From Agromyces luteolus (lineage in GTDB: Bacteria > Actinomycetota > Actinomycetes > Actinomycetales > Microbacteriaceae), in the NCBI RefSeq assembly GCF_009729855.1, contig NZ_WODA01000008.1, forward strand, positions 1-64,000: 64,000 bases of DNA, given 5' to 3'. A model generated the notes under the pieces. It did not search any database. It was given only the letters and a program-made list of their open reading frames with translations, and had not been told where the DNA came from. Made by a program: the position numbers and the translations under genes. This document shows, piece by piece, positions 28,419-36,522 of the stretch (positions within the stretch are counted from its first letter, which is position 1; each line of letters starts with the position of its first letter).

Positions 28419-28856
28419 GTGTTCACCGACGCCAGCCGCCCGCTCTACGAGGTCAAGGCCAACCTCTTCAAGGGGCTCGCGCACCCGTTGCGCGTGCGGG
28501 TGCTCGAGGTGCTCGCGGCGTCGCCCGGTTCCGAGACGCCGGTCTCCGCCCTGCTCGACGCCACCGGGCTCGAGGCGTCCCACCTCTCGCAGCACCTCGC
28601 CGTACTGCGCAACTACCGGCTCGTGACCGCTGAGCGCCGTGGCAACCAGGTGTCGTACCGGCTCGCCTATCCGCAGGTCGCCGACCTCCTGCGCGTCGCG
28701 AGGGCGCTCCTCGGCGAGATCCTGCAAGCCACCGAACGCCAGCTCGTCGAGCAGGCCGGGCTGCCCGACCTCCCGGCGCAGGCGACGGACGGCCCGGCCG
28801 CACCGGTCGCCTCGACCGACTCGGTCACATCGGCCCGCTCGGCGGCCCGGCCATGA
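28419..28856 (+). CDS. ArsR/SmtB family transcriptional regulator
   Basis: This encodes 145 residues from GTG 28419 (GGAGGAG 7 bases upstream); the longer ATG frame begins inside the operator palindrome. The winged-helix core is GLAHPLRVRVLEVLAA ... VSALLDATGLEASHLSQHLAVLRNYRLVTAERRGNQVSYRLA (abridged). There is no clear metal-binding CxC motif, so the signal may not be a metal. It overlaps the SulP gene (ATGA). ArsR-SulP pairs are known in actinobacteria, so it probably controls anion or bicarbonate transport. Confidence 0.9.
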   Translation: MFTDASRPLYEVKANLFKGLAHPLRVRVLEVLAASPGSETPVSALLDATGLEASHLSQHLAVLRNYRLVTAERRGNQVSYRLAYPQVADLLRVARALLGEILQATERQLVEQAGLPDLPAQATDGPAAPVASTDSVTSARSAARP

Positions 28857-30511
28857 CGGCGACGACCGCGCGGCGCGCCGGCCGCGGCATCCGCTCGCTG
28901 CTGCCCGGCGTCGCCGACTACCGCGACATCCGGCGGACGTGGAGGGGCGACCTCGTCGCCGGCGTCACCGTCGGGATCGTCGCGCTCCCGCTCGCGCTCG
29001 CGTTCGGGGTGAGCTCCGGCGCCGGCGCCGCGAGCGGGCTGGTCACCGCGATCGTCGCGGGCGTCGTCGCGGCCGTCTTCGGGGGGTCGAACGTGCAGGT
29101 GTCCGGGCCGACGGGAGCGATGGTCGTCGTCCTGGCACCGATCATCGCGACCCACGGCGTCGGCGCGCTCGCGATCGTCGGGCTGCTCGCCGGAGCCATC
29201 GTGCTCGTGGCCGGCGTCCTGCGGCTCGGGCGCGCCGTCACGTTCATCCCCTGGCCGGTGATCGAGGGGTTCACGCTCGGGATCGCCGTGATCATTTTCC
29301 TCCAGCAGGTGCCGGCTGCACTCGGCGTTCCGGCCACGGAGGGCGCGAACGCGGTCGTCGGTGCGATCGACGCGGTGCTCGGGGCATCCTGGCCGGAGGC
29401 GGCCTGGGCGCTCGCCGTCGTCGCGACGGTCGCCGCGATCATGCTCATCGCGCCGCGCATCCACCCGCTCGTGCCCGGGTCGATCGTCGCGATCGTCGTC
29501 GTCACGCTGGTGGTCGTGCTCATCGGGATCCCCGTCGCGACGATCGGGGCTCTGCCCAGCGGCCTCCCGGTGCCGACGCTTCCGGCCGTCGACCCCGCGA
29601 CCCTCGCCGCGCTCGCGCTTCCCGCGGCCACGGTCGCCGCCCTCGCCGCGATCGAATCCCTGCTGTCGGCGCGGGTCGCCGCATCGATCTCCGACACGGG
29701 GCCGTACGACGCCGACCGGGAGCTCGTCGGCCAGGGGCTCGCCTCGATCGCGTCGGCGCTGTTCGGCGGAATGCCCGCCACGGGCGCGATCGCCCGGACG
29801 GCCGTGAACGTGCGGTCGGGCGCCCGGACGAGGCTCTCGGCGATCGTGCACGCCGTGCTGCTCGCCGCGATCGTCGCGGTCGGCGCATCCGTCGTGGCAT
29901 CCATCCCGCTCGCGGCGCTCGCCGGCGTCCTCATGGTCACGGCCACGCGCATGATCTCGGTCGCGACCGTGCGCTCGGTCGTCGGGTCGACGCGGGCGGA
30001 TGCGGTCGTGTTCGTCGCGACGGCCATCATCACGGTGAGCGTCGACCTCATCACGGCGGTGCTCGTCGGCATCGCGGTGGCGGCGTTCCTCGCGCTGCGC
30101 GCGCTCGCGCGTTCGAGCGGGGTGCACCGCGAGGAGCTTCCCGGGCCGGCCGAGGTCGGCGACGAGCGGGTCGCACTGTTCCGCCTCGAGGGCGCCCTCT
30201 TCTTCGGGGTGGCCGAGCGCATGCTCGAGCGCGTCGGTGCGATGCGCGACGTCGACGTCGTGATCATCCGGATGTCGCAGCTCCAGATCCTCGACGCGAC
30301 GGGCGCGCAGGTCGTCACGGAACTGGTCCACGCCCTCGAGCGGCGCGGCGTGACCGTCCTGGTCAAGGGGATCCAGGACCGCCACCTCGACCTCGCGCGT
30401 CGCGTCGGCGTCATCGACTCGCTGCGGCACCGGAACCACCTCTTCGACGACCTCGGGGGCGCGGTCGCGCACGCGCGGAGCCACGTCCGCCGGGCGTCCG
30501 CCGCGATGTGA
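28853..30511 (+). CDS. SulP family anion transporter with STAS domain
   Basis: This 552-residue protein has about 11-12 hydrophobic helices. DLVAGVTVGIVALPLALAFG near residue 33 and SNVQVSGPTGAMVVVLAPI are SulP signatures, and GMPATGAIARTAVNVRSGA is a conserved mid-protein motif. The C-terminal STAS domain spans about 430-540 (VDVVIIRMSQLQILDATGAQ). SulP proteins import sulfate, bicarbonate or other anions; the substrate cannot be set from sequence. Translation is coupled to the ArsR gene. Confidence 0.9.
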   Translation: MTATTARRAGRGIRSLLPGVADYRDIRRTWRGDLVAGVTVGIVALPLALAFGVSSGAGAASGLVTAIVAGVVAAVFGGSNVQVSGPTGAMVVVLAPIIATHGVGALAIVGLLAGAIVLVAGVLRLGRAVTFIPWPVIEGFTLGIAVIIFLQQVPAALGVPATEGANAVVGAIDAVLGASWPEAAWALAVVATVAAIMLIAPRIHPLVPGSIVAIVVVTLVVVLIGIPVATIGALPSGLPVPTLPAVDPATLAALALPAATVAALAAIESLLSARVAASISDTGPYDADRELVGQGLASIASALFGGMPATGAIARTAVNVRSGARTRLSAIVHAVLLAAIVAVGASVVASIPLAALAGVLMVTATRMISVATVRSVVGSTRADAVVFVATAIITVSVDLITAVLVGIAVAAFLALRALARSSGVHREELPGPAEVGDERVALFRLEGALFFGVAERMLERVGAMRDVDVVIIRMSQLQILDATGAQVVTELVHALERRGVTVLVKGIQDRHLDLARRVGVIDSLRHRNHLFDDLGGAVAHARSHVRRASAAM

Positions 30512-30531
30512 CGATCGGGGCCGGCCCGACG

Positions 30532-30568
30532 TACGATCGAGGCACGCCGGCCGGGGCGCTCGGGAGGG
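30532..30568 (+). promoter_or_regulatory. Promoter -10 and ribosome site for a CTG-started gene
   Basis: TACGAT (30532-30537) is a plausible -10 box. GGGAGG (30562-30567) lies 8 bases before the CTG at 30576, the ideal Shine-Dalgarno distance. No ATG, GTG or TTG in the right frame lies between the SulP stop and the CTG. The ribosome site therefore decides the unusual start. Confidence 0.5.
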
Positions 30569-30575
30569 AGCACCA

Positions 30576-30842
30576 CTGGCCAGCTGGCATCCGATCCTCG
30601 CCGCCGACGAGCCCGAACCGGGGCGGTGGCGGCTGGTCGACTCGCTCGGCCGCGAGTACGGCCGGGTCGATATCGTGCGCCTCGACGGCGCCGTGCGATA
30701 CCGCGCCGAGTTCGAGGGGCGACAGCTCGGATGGGGCACCACGTTGCGCGGTGCGTGCGAGCGCGTGCATCAGGCGTTCGTGCGCTCCCACGGCCCGGGC
30801 GAGTGGCAGGGCTACCCCGATTTCACGCGTGCCGAACCATGA
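30576..30842 (+). CDS. Small hypothetical protein with probable CTG start
   Basis: The 88 codons read (M)ASWHPILAADEPEPGRW, then a run with LVDSLGREYGRVDIVR and TTLRGACERVHQAF, ending before TGA 30842. The composition is that of a compact, globular, Trp-rich protein. I recall similar actinobacterial proteins beginning xWHPILAA but could not check this. The first normal start codon in frame is an internal GTG after 33 codons, which would delete the conserved-looking front. GGGAGG at perfect spacing supports initiation at CTG. It follows the SulP gene by 64 bases. Function is unknown. Confidence 0.6.
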   Translation: MASWHPILAADEPEPGRWRLVDSLGREYGRVDIVRLDGAVRYRAEFEGRQLGWGTTLRGACERVHQAFVRSHGPGEWQGYPDFTRAEP

Positions 30843-31028
30843 GGATCCCCCTGTCACGGAGGTGAGCATCCGTCGACTGTTCGGATGACTTTCACAGGGA
30901 ATGGGCACGACTCGTGGAGAAAGGGTGTGCAGACTGGCGACTTCGCCGCGGCGACCCCCCATTTCATGCACCGAGACGAGAACCGCGGCGCGCGAGGACA
31001 GCACCTCGAGCGCCGCCCACGAGATTCC

Positions 31029-31958
31029 ATGCGCAACGAGAACAGTTCCCCCAGCACCACCCTGACCACCCCTGACGAGACCGTCGACGCCACGCGCGCC
31101 CGGGTCCGTCGCACCCGGCGCAACCGCCGGGCCGCCTGGATCGCCTCCGGCGCGGTCGTCGCCGTCGGCGCACTCGTCGGCTCCGGCTTCGCGGTCCAGT
31201 CGGCCGTGGCCGACCAGGAACGGCGCGTCGCGGAGACCGCCGCCATCGCCGAGGGCGCCGACCGCGGGATCGACCAGCTCGACGCCGCCGGCGGCCTGCT
31301 CGAGGCCCACGCCGTCAAGACGGCCGAGGACACGCTGAAGGCCGCCGACGCCACGATGGCGAAGGCGAAGGGCAAGGCGGATGCCACCGAGCTCGCCTCG
31401 TCGGTCGCGAGCCTCGAGCACTACAGCTACCTCGCGCCCGAGCGCGTGTTCGAGCTCGCGAGCCTCACGTCCGACAAGGCCGACCAGGTGACCGCCAAGG
31501 TCACGGAGTTCGACCGCAAGGCCGCCGAGAAGGCCGCTGCCGAGAAGGCGGCCGCCGAGAAGGCCGCCGCCGAGAAGGCCGCAGCGGAGGCCGCCGCCGC
31601 CGAGCAGGAGTCCGCTTCCGCCGCGCCGGCGTACCCGAGCGGCCCGGCGAACCCCAGCGGTGCGCAGGCGATCGCGCGCGACCTGATGGCCTCGATGTAC
31701 GGCTGGGGCGGCGACCAGTTCGGCTGCCTCGTCGACCTCTGGAACAAGGAGTCGGGCTGGAACGTGTACGCGCAGAACCCGTCGAGCGGCGCGTACGGCA
31801 TCCCGCAGGCGCTGCCCGGCTCGAAGATGTCGACGGCCGGCGCCGACTGGGCGACGAGCGCGTCGACCCAGATCACCTGGGGCCTCGGCTACATCGCCGG
31901 CCGCTACGGCACGCCGTGCGGCGCCTGGTCGCACTCGGTGTCGGTCGGCTGGTACTGA
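31029..31958 (+). CDS. Secreted lytic-transglycosylase-like protein (paralogue 1)
   Basis: This encodes 309 residues. A basic N-terminus (RVRRTRRNRR) precedes one hydrophobic segment at about 36-58, so it is secreted or membrane-anchored. A helical stalk with tandem AAAEK units follows. The C-terminal about 100 residues hold CLVDLWNKESGWN ... SSGAYGIPQALPGSKM, the lysozyme-like fold with Glu in KESGW, and end WSHSVSVGWY. It likely cleaves or binds peptidoglycan. ATG 31029 is preferred over 30885, 48 codons upstream, because its paralogue at 39277 has the same layout. Both share a TGCAGA(C/G)T promoter-like element. Confidence 0.85.
   Translation: MRNENSSPSTTLTTPDETVDATRARVRRTRRNRRAAWIASGAVVAVGALVGSGFAVQSAVADQERRVAETAAIAEGADRGIDQLDAAGGLLEAHAVKTAEDTLKAADATMAKAKGKADATELASSVASLEHYSYLAPERVFELASLTSDKADQVTAKVTEFDRKAAEKAAAEKAAAEKAAAEKAAAEAAAAEQESASAAPAYPSGPANPSGAQAIARDLMASMYGWGGDQFGCLVDLWNKESGWNVYAQNPSSGAYGIPQALPGSKMSTAGADWATSASTQITWGLGYIAGRYGTPCGAWSHSVSVGWY
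31520..31610 (+). repeat. 15-bp repeats encoding an AAAEK helix
   Basis: Four near-identical 15-bp units encode KAAAE blocks and give a very regular charged alanine-rich helix in the transglycosylase-like protein. This probably forms a rigid or coiled spacer between the membrane anchor and the enzyme domain. The paralogue at 39277 has a shorter, non-repetitive stalk. Confidence 0.85.
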
Positions 31959-31981
31959 CCCTCGGATCCGATCGGATCCCC

Positions 31982-32032
31982 GCTCACCCGGTGGTCGGCG
32001 GCGTCTCGAACGCCGACAGCCACCGGGTGAGC
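31982..32032. terminator. Hairpin overlapping the 3' end of the MarR gene
   Basis: A 13-bp perfect stem, GCTCACCCGGTGG paired with its complement at 32020-32032, has a second inner stem TCGGCG/CGCCGA. It starts 24 bases after the transglycosylase-like gene and lies within the last codons of the opposing MarR gene. It probably ends transcription in at least the plus direction. A GGATCCGATCGGATCC palindrome lies just before it. The T-run is lacking, as is usual for high-GC actinobacteria. Confidence 0.55.
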
Positions 32033-32502
32033 ACCCCTTCGAGCACCGCTCGTTCGTCGGCGTCGATCGCCGCGAGCAGGCGGTGCTCGTTCGCCATGTG
32101 GGCGGTCATGACCTCGTCGATGAGCTCGCGGCCGCTCGGGGTCAACGCGATGACCCGGCCGCGGCCGTCGACCTCGCTCGTGCGTCGCGTGACCAGTCCG
32201 CGTGCGACCAGCCGGTCGACGCGCTTCGTGACGGCGCCGCTCGTCACCATCGTCGATGCGGCGAGGTCGCCCGGCGTCCGCTCGAAGGGCTCGCCCGCCC
32301 GACGGAGCGTGGCGATCACGTCGAACTCGCCCTCGGAGAGCCCGAACCGCTCGTAGACGGCGACCAGCTCGTCGGTCAGCGCATTCGCGAGTCGGTGCAG
32401 GCGGCCGATCACGCCCTGCGGCGAGACGTCGAGGTCGGGTCGTTCACGGCGCCACTCGCGCATGATGCGGGCGACCCGGTCGTCCGTGGCATCCGTCGTC
32501 AT
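31984..32502 (-). CDS. MarR family transcriptional regulator
   Basis: This encodes 172 residues from ATG 32502. The winged-helix region is GLSEGEFDVIATLRRAGEPFERTPGDLAASTMVTSGAVTKRVDRLVARGLVTRRTSEVDGRGRVIALTPSG (abridged), with the wing DGRGR. N- and C-terminal helices form the dimer. It is divergent from an EamA-type exporter, and the 40-base gap is filled with TTCC-centred palindromes, so repression of both genes is likely. TATACT lies 7 bases before the ATG, so the mRNA is probably leaderless. Confidence 0.9.
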   Translation of the reverse strand: MTTDATDDRVARIMREWRRERPDLDVSPQGVIGRLHRLANALTDELVAVYERFGLSEGEFDVIATLRRAGEPFERTPGDLAASTMVTSGAVTKRVDRLVARGLVTRRTSEVDGRGRVIALTPSGRELIDEVMTAHMANEHRLLAAIDADERAVLEGVLTRWLSAFETPPTTG

Positions 32503-32506
32503 GTGC

Positions 32507-32548
32507 GGAAGTATATCTTCCACGGAAGCTATACTGTCTTCCATGGAA
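32507..32548. promoter_or_regulatory. Mirrored divergent promoter with three GGAAG/CTTCC palindromes
   Basis: Two inverted repeats with arms GGAAG and CTTCC lie at 32507-32521 and 32524-32542, and TTCCATGGAA follows at 32539-32548. Each of the two divergent genes has TATACT ending 7 bases before its ATG: 32530-32535 for the exporter and 32510-32515 on the minus strand for marR. The first palindrome covers the marR -10 box and the second covers the exporter -10 box. One regulator could thus switch off both genes. Confidence 0.7.
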
Positions 32549-33508
32549 AATACATGGCGCTGGGTGCTCGTGACGGCGATCGCGCCCGTCGCGTGGGGGA
32601 GCACGTACTGGGTCACGCGGGAGTTCCTCCCGCCCGACGCCCCGCTGTGGGGCGCCGTGCTCCGCGCGATCCCGGCCGGGCTGCTGCTGCTCGCCATCCG
32701 ACCGCGGCGCCCCCGAGGCGCGTGGTGGTGGCGGGCGGCCGTCCTCGGCGTCCTCAACGTCGGCGTGTTCTTCGCGCTCATCTACCTCGTCGCGCAACTG
32801 CTGCCGACCAGCCTGGCCTCGACGATCATGGCGACCTCGCCCGCCGCGATGATGCTGCTCGCCTGGCTGTTCGCCGGTGAGCGGCTGAGGCTCGTCCCGC
32901 TCCTCGGCGCGGGCCTCGGGATCGGCGGCGTCGCGCTCATGCTCGCGGGCGACGGCCCGGCCGCAGCGCCGCTCGGCATCGGCGCGTCGGTGCTCGCGAT
33001 GCTCCTGTCCTCACTCGGGTACATCCTCGCCAAGCGCTGGCGCGAGGGCGCGGACGTCCTCTCGATCACGTCGTGGCAGCTGGTCGCAGGCGGTCTCCTC
33101 CTGCTGCCCGCCGCACTCGTGGTGGAGGGAGCGCCGCCTCCGGTGGATGGCCCGGGCCTCGCCGCCTTCGCCTACGTCAGCGTGATCGCGACCGCCGTCG
33201 CCCTCGCCGCCTGGTTCGCCGGGCTCTCCCGCCTGCCGGCCGGCACGGTGGGCCTCGTCGGGTTGCTCAACCCGGTCACCGGCGTCCTGCTCGGCGTGCT
33301 CGTCGCGGGGGAGCAGCTCGGCGGCCGGCAGCTCGCCGGCCTCGCCATCGTCCTCGTGGGGATCGTCCTCGGACAGCCGTTCGCGCATCGGTCGCTCGCC
33401 CGGGTCCGGCGGCGGCTCGGCGGACGCACGGTCGCCGACGGCACGGATCGGCGCATCCCGCGCGCGCGGCGGACCGAAGTCCGTGCGCCCCTGCCCGCCG
33501 ACTGCTAA
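32543..33508 (+). CDS. EamA/DMT family transporter
   Basis: This encodes 321 residues with ten predicted hydrophobic helices arranged as two EamA repeats. WVLVTAIAPVAWGSTYWVTREFLPP begins the first and VLAMLLSSLGYILAKRWREG the second. It is a member of the drug/metabolite exporter superfamily, and substrate is unknown. The N-terminal ATG lies in a palindrome, and the -10 box TATACT is 7 bases upstream. The last 45 residues are Arg-rich and cytoplasmic. The divergent MarR suggests induction by a small molecule that it exports. Confidence 0.88.
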   Translation: MENTWRWVLVTAIAPVAWGSTYWVTREFLPPDAPLWGAVLRAIPAGLLLLAIRPRRPRGAWWWRAAVLGVLNVGVFFALIYLVAQLLPTSLASTIMATSPAAMMLLAWLFAGERLRLVPLLGAGLGIGGVALMLAGDGPAAAPLGIGASVLAMLLSSLGYILAKRWREGADVLSITSWQLVAGGLLLLPAALVVEGAPPPVDGPGLAAFAYVSVIATAVALAAWFAGLSRLPAGTVGLVGLLNPVTGVLLGVLVAGEQLGGRQLAGLAIVLVGIVLGQPFAHRSLARVRRRLGGRTVADGTDRRIPRARRTEVRAPLPADC

Positions 33509-33561
33509 CCTGCGGCCCAAGTGCCGCGCCCGGGCTCCGGCGGCGGCGGATCGGGGGGATC

Positions 33562-34782
33562 ATGGCACTCGGGTGGTGGCGTCGGGAGCGCGCGTCGGCG
33601 TCCGAGGCGGAACCGCACCCCGACGACGCGGCGTCGACGGCACGGACCTCGGTCGCGTTGCCGCGCGCGGCCGTCATCCTGCTCGGCTTCGCGGGGGTGG
33701 TCGTCGTGATGTTCGGGCTGGCGGCCGCCCGATCGGTCGTCGCGCCGGCGTTCCTCGCGCTCGTACTGACGATCTGCGTCCATCCGGTGCGGATCGGGCT
33801 CGTGCGGCGCGGAGTGCCGGTCGGCCTCGCGACCGGCGCCGCGATCGTCGCTGTCTTCGCCCTCCTCGCCGGGTTCGTCGCCACACTGGTCTTCGCGCTG
33901 GCGCAGTTCACGACGCTGCTGCCCGAGTACGCCCCGCAGATCCAGGCGGCAGGGGCGAACCTCAGCGATGCGCTCGAGGGCCTCGGCATCGGCGCGCAGC
34001 AGGCGCAGACCATCGTCGACGGGCTCGAACCGTCGCGCATCATCGACGTCGTGGGCGCGGTGCTCGGCGGCGTCGCCGGCATCACGTTCTCGCTGGTCGT
34101 CATCCTCACCCTGCTCATCCTCATGGCGATGGACGGCACCTACGCGCCGGCGATCCTCGCGCAGCTGCGTCCTCGCCGTGCCGCGCTCGTCGACGCGCTC
34201 GTCCTCTACACGAGGAACGTCCGGCGCTACATGGTCGTCACGACCGGGCTGGGCGTCGCGCAGGGCGTGCTCAACTGGATCGCCCTGCTCATCCTCCAGG
34301 TACCCGGAGCCCTGCTCTGGGGCGTCCTGTCGTTCATCTGCAGCTTCATCCCGAACATCGGCTACTTCATCGCGATCGTGCCGCCCCTCGTGTTCGGATT
34401 CCTCTCCGGAGGCTGGCCCGTGTTCATCGCCGTGCTCCTCGTGTACGGCGTCGTGAACGCGGTGGTCCAATCGATCGTCCAGCCCAAGGTGGTCGGCGGC
34501 GCGGTGCGACTGAGCGAGACCATCACGTTCGTCTCGGTGCTGTTCTGGGCGCTCGTGATCGGGCCGGTGGGCGCGGTGCTGGCCGTCCCGCTCACGCTCC
34601 TCGTGCGCTCGATCCTCCTCGACGCCGATCCCACCCTCGCCTGGTGGCGGCCGGCGACCGGCGACGTCGAGGAGACGAAGGGGATCGCCGCGGAACTGTC
34701 GGCCAAGGCGCGCGCGCAGGCCAAGGCCGACCGCGCGGCACGCCCGCCACGGGGGCGGGCGGCCCGCGCGTCAAGGCCGTGA
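33562..34782 (+). CDS. AI-2E family (UPF0118) transporter
   Basis: This 406-residue membrane protein has about eight helices. The conserved C-terminal features are GVLSFICSFIPNIGYFIAIVPPLVF and VNAVVQSIVQPKVVGGAVRLSETITFVSVLFWALVIGPVGAVLAVPLT. The family includes TqsA/YdgG-type exporters and Na+/H+ antiporter-like proteins, so the substrate is open. GGGGGG lies 3-9 bases before the ATG. The final 50 residues are basic and Ala-rich. Confidence 0.88.
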   Translation: MALGWWRRERASASEAEPHPDDAASTARTSVALPRAAVILLGFAGVVVVMFGLAAARSVVAPAFLALVLTICVHPVRIGLVRRGVPVGLATGAAIVAVFALLAGFVATLVFALAQFTTLLPEYAPQIQAAGANLSDALEGLGIGAQQAQTIVDGLEPSRIIDVVGAVLGGVAGITFSLVVILTLLILMAMDGTYAPAILAQLRPRRAALVDALVLYTRNVRRYMVVTTGLGVAQGVLNWIALLILQVPGALLWGVLSFICSFIPNIGYFIAIVPPLVFGFLSGGWPVFIAVLLVYGVVNAVVQSIVQPKVVGGAVRLSETITFVSVLFWALVIGPVGAVLAVPLTLLVRSILLDADPTLAWWRPATGDVEETKGIAAELSAKARAQAKADRAARPPRGRAARASRP

Positions 34783-34813
34783 TCGCCCGCGGTGCGCTCG
34801 CTAGCCTGACGGG

Positions 34814-35869
34814 ATGAGCGAGCAGGCGGGGGAGACGACCACCGGAGGCGGATTCCGCGAACGGGTCACGCACATCGTGCAGTGGGTGCTCAGCACCAAG
34901 CCCGCCCGCGCCTTCCTCCTCTACCAGGAGCAGCACGGAGCGCTGCTCGCCGACAGCGTGACCTACCGGACGCTCTTCTCGGTCTTCGCAGGCACGTTCC
35001 TCGGGTTCGCCGTCGCGGGCATCTGGCTCGCCGGCAACCCCGACGCGATCGACGCGATCGTGGCCACCGTGAGCGGGGTCATCCCCGGCCTCATCGGCGA
35101 GGGCGCCGTGCTCGACCCGGACGCCCTGATCCAGCCCATCACGCTGAGCATCGCCGGATCGCTCGCGCTCATCGGCGTCGTCGGGGCGGCGATCGGCGCG
35201 ATCCGCTCCCTCCGGATCGCGCTCCGCCAGCTCGCCGGGCGACCCGACGACGACAGCTTCTTCCTCTGGCAGCTGCTCCGCGACCTCGCGATCGCGATCG
35301 GCTTCGGCGGCCTCCTCGTGGCGGGCGCCGCCGTGACCGTGGTCGGCACCGGCGCACTGGATGCAGTGGTGGGCTGGCTCGGCCGCCCCTTCGGCGGGGT
35401 CCTGTTCGACACCGGGTCGCGCACGCTCTCGGTGCTCGTCGCGTTCGCGATCGACACGGTGGTCATCGCCGGGCTGTTCCGGTTGCTCGCCGGGCTCCGC
35501 CCGAGCGCCCGGGCGCTGTGGTCCGGGTCGCTGCTGGGCGGCGCCGGCCTGACGGTGCTCCAGCTGCTCTCGAGCCTCTTCGTCGGCGGAGCGACGAGCA
35601 ATCCGCTGCTCGCCTCGTTCGGTTCGCTGATCGCGCTGCTGATCTGGCTCAACCTGTCGAGCCAGGTCGTGCTCATCGCCAGCGCCTACATCGTCACCGG
35701 CGTCGACGAGGAGCGCGACCGGGTCGCAGTGAGGTACGGCGCGACGTCGATGGCGCTGCGTCGCCTGAAGCGGGCCGAGCGACGGGCAGCGGATGCCGCG
35801 GCGGAGGTCGCCGCCGCCCGTGACGCGCTGCCCGGGGTCGCCGACCCGGCGGCGCGCGGACGGCGCTGA
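34814..35869 (+). CDS. YihY/virulence factor BrkB family membrane protein
   Basis: This 351-residue protein has six hydrophobic helices, beginning with LLADSVTYRTLFSVFAGTFLGF and including LWSGSLLGGAGLTVLQLLSSLFVGG and FGSLIALLIWLNLSSQVVLIASAYIV, the typical BrkB core. The C-terminal 50 residues are a basic helix (RRLKRAERRAADAAAEV). The family was once called RNase BN, but that activity belongs to an unrelated protein; function is unknown. TAGCCT lies 6 bases before the ATG, so the mRNA is probably leaderless. Confidence 0.88.
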   Translation: MSEQAGETTTGGGFRERVTHIVQWVLSTKPARAFLLYQEQHGALLADSVTYRTLFSVFAGTFLGFAVAGIWLAGNPDAIDAIVATVSGVIPGLIGEGAVLDPDALIQPITLSIAGSLALIGVVGAAIGAIRSLRIALRQLAGRPDDDSFFLWQLLRDLAIAIGFGGLLVAGAAVTVVGTGALDAVVGWLGRPFGGVLFDTGSRTLSVLVAFAIDTVVIAGLFRLLAGLRPSARALWSGSLLGGAGLTVLQLLSSLFVGGATSNPLLASFGSLIALLIWLNLSSQVVLIASAYIVTGVDEERDRVAVRYGATSMALRRLKRAERRAADAAAEVAAARDALPGVADPAARGRR

Positions 35870-35957
35870 CCGCACTCGCCCGGCCGGCCGGCCGGCGCCG
35901 GGGTTCGCCGTCGCACCGCGCTGGCGCCGCGCGCGAGGCGCGCGCCAGACTGGTCGC

Positions 35958-36512
35958 GTGCCGACCGTCCTCCAGCTCACCCGCTCCGTCGTCGCCCCGA
36001 TCACCCGCACGCGGCTGTTCCGTGCGATCGCCCCGGTCCTCCTGCCGCCGATCGAAGCGGTGCTCGGCGCGCTGAGCGGCGGGCGGCTCCAGCTCGCCTC
36101 CCTGCTCGTGCCGTCGCTCGTCCTGCACACCGTGGGCGCGCGCACGGGCATGGCGCGGGACGTGCACCTCATGTACACGCCGGACGGACGCGGTCGGGCG
36201 ATCGTCGCCGGGACGAGCTTCGCGCGGGACCGGCACCCGGGATGGACCTACAACCTCATGGCGGACCGCGACGCATCCATCACGGTCCGCGACCGGACGC
36301 TCCTGGTGCGCGCGAGCCTCATCCCGGCGACGGATCGGGACGCCGCGTGGGCCCGCATCGAGGCCCAATGGCCCGGATACCGCGGATACGAGCGGGACTC
36401 GGGGCGCACCGCGAGGCTGTTCCTGCTGCAGCCCGTCGCCGAGCTCGCGGGCCCGCGCGACCACGGCGAGGCCGCCGCCCGCCCCCTCGACGCGTCATCC
36501 GACCCGGATTAG
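35958..36512 (+). CDS. Deazaflavin-type nitroreductase-family protein (second member)
   Basis: This encodes 184 residues from GTG 35958, which follows CAGACT by 6 bases. The split beta-barrel features are LVLHTVGARTGMARDVHLMYTPDG, VAGTSFARDRHPGWTYNLMADRDASITVRDRTLLV and a C-terminal WPGYRGYERDSGRTARLFLL. These place it in the DUF385/Ddn-like group that binds F420. It differs clearly from the 19457 gene, so it probably has a different substrate. Confidence 0.8.
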   Translation: MPTVLQLTRSVVAPITRTRLFRAIAPVLLPPIEAVLGALSGGRLQLASLLVPSLVLHTVGARTGMARDVHLMYTPDGRGRAIVAGTSFARDRHPGWTYNLMADRDASITVRDRTLLVRASLIPATDRDAAWARIEAQWPGYRGYERDSGRTARLFLLQPVAELAGPRDHGEAAARPLDASSDPD

Positions 36513-36522
36513 GCTGCACCGC

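Noticed and set aside
28667-30742. Long minus-strand open frames opposite the SulP gene
   Set aside because: The products are rich in D, R, H and P without domains; SulP on the plus strand has membrane helices and STAS.
30885-31028. N-terminal extension of the first transglycosylase-like gene
   Set aside because: The added 48 residues have no signal-like features, and the paralogue begins at the equivalent of ATG 31029.
30843-31028. Possible c-di-AMP riboswitch before the transglycosylase-like gene
   Set aside because: Such riboswitches do precede wall hydrolase genes in actinobacteria, but I see no conserved ydaO core motifs here or before the paralogue.
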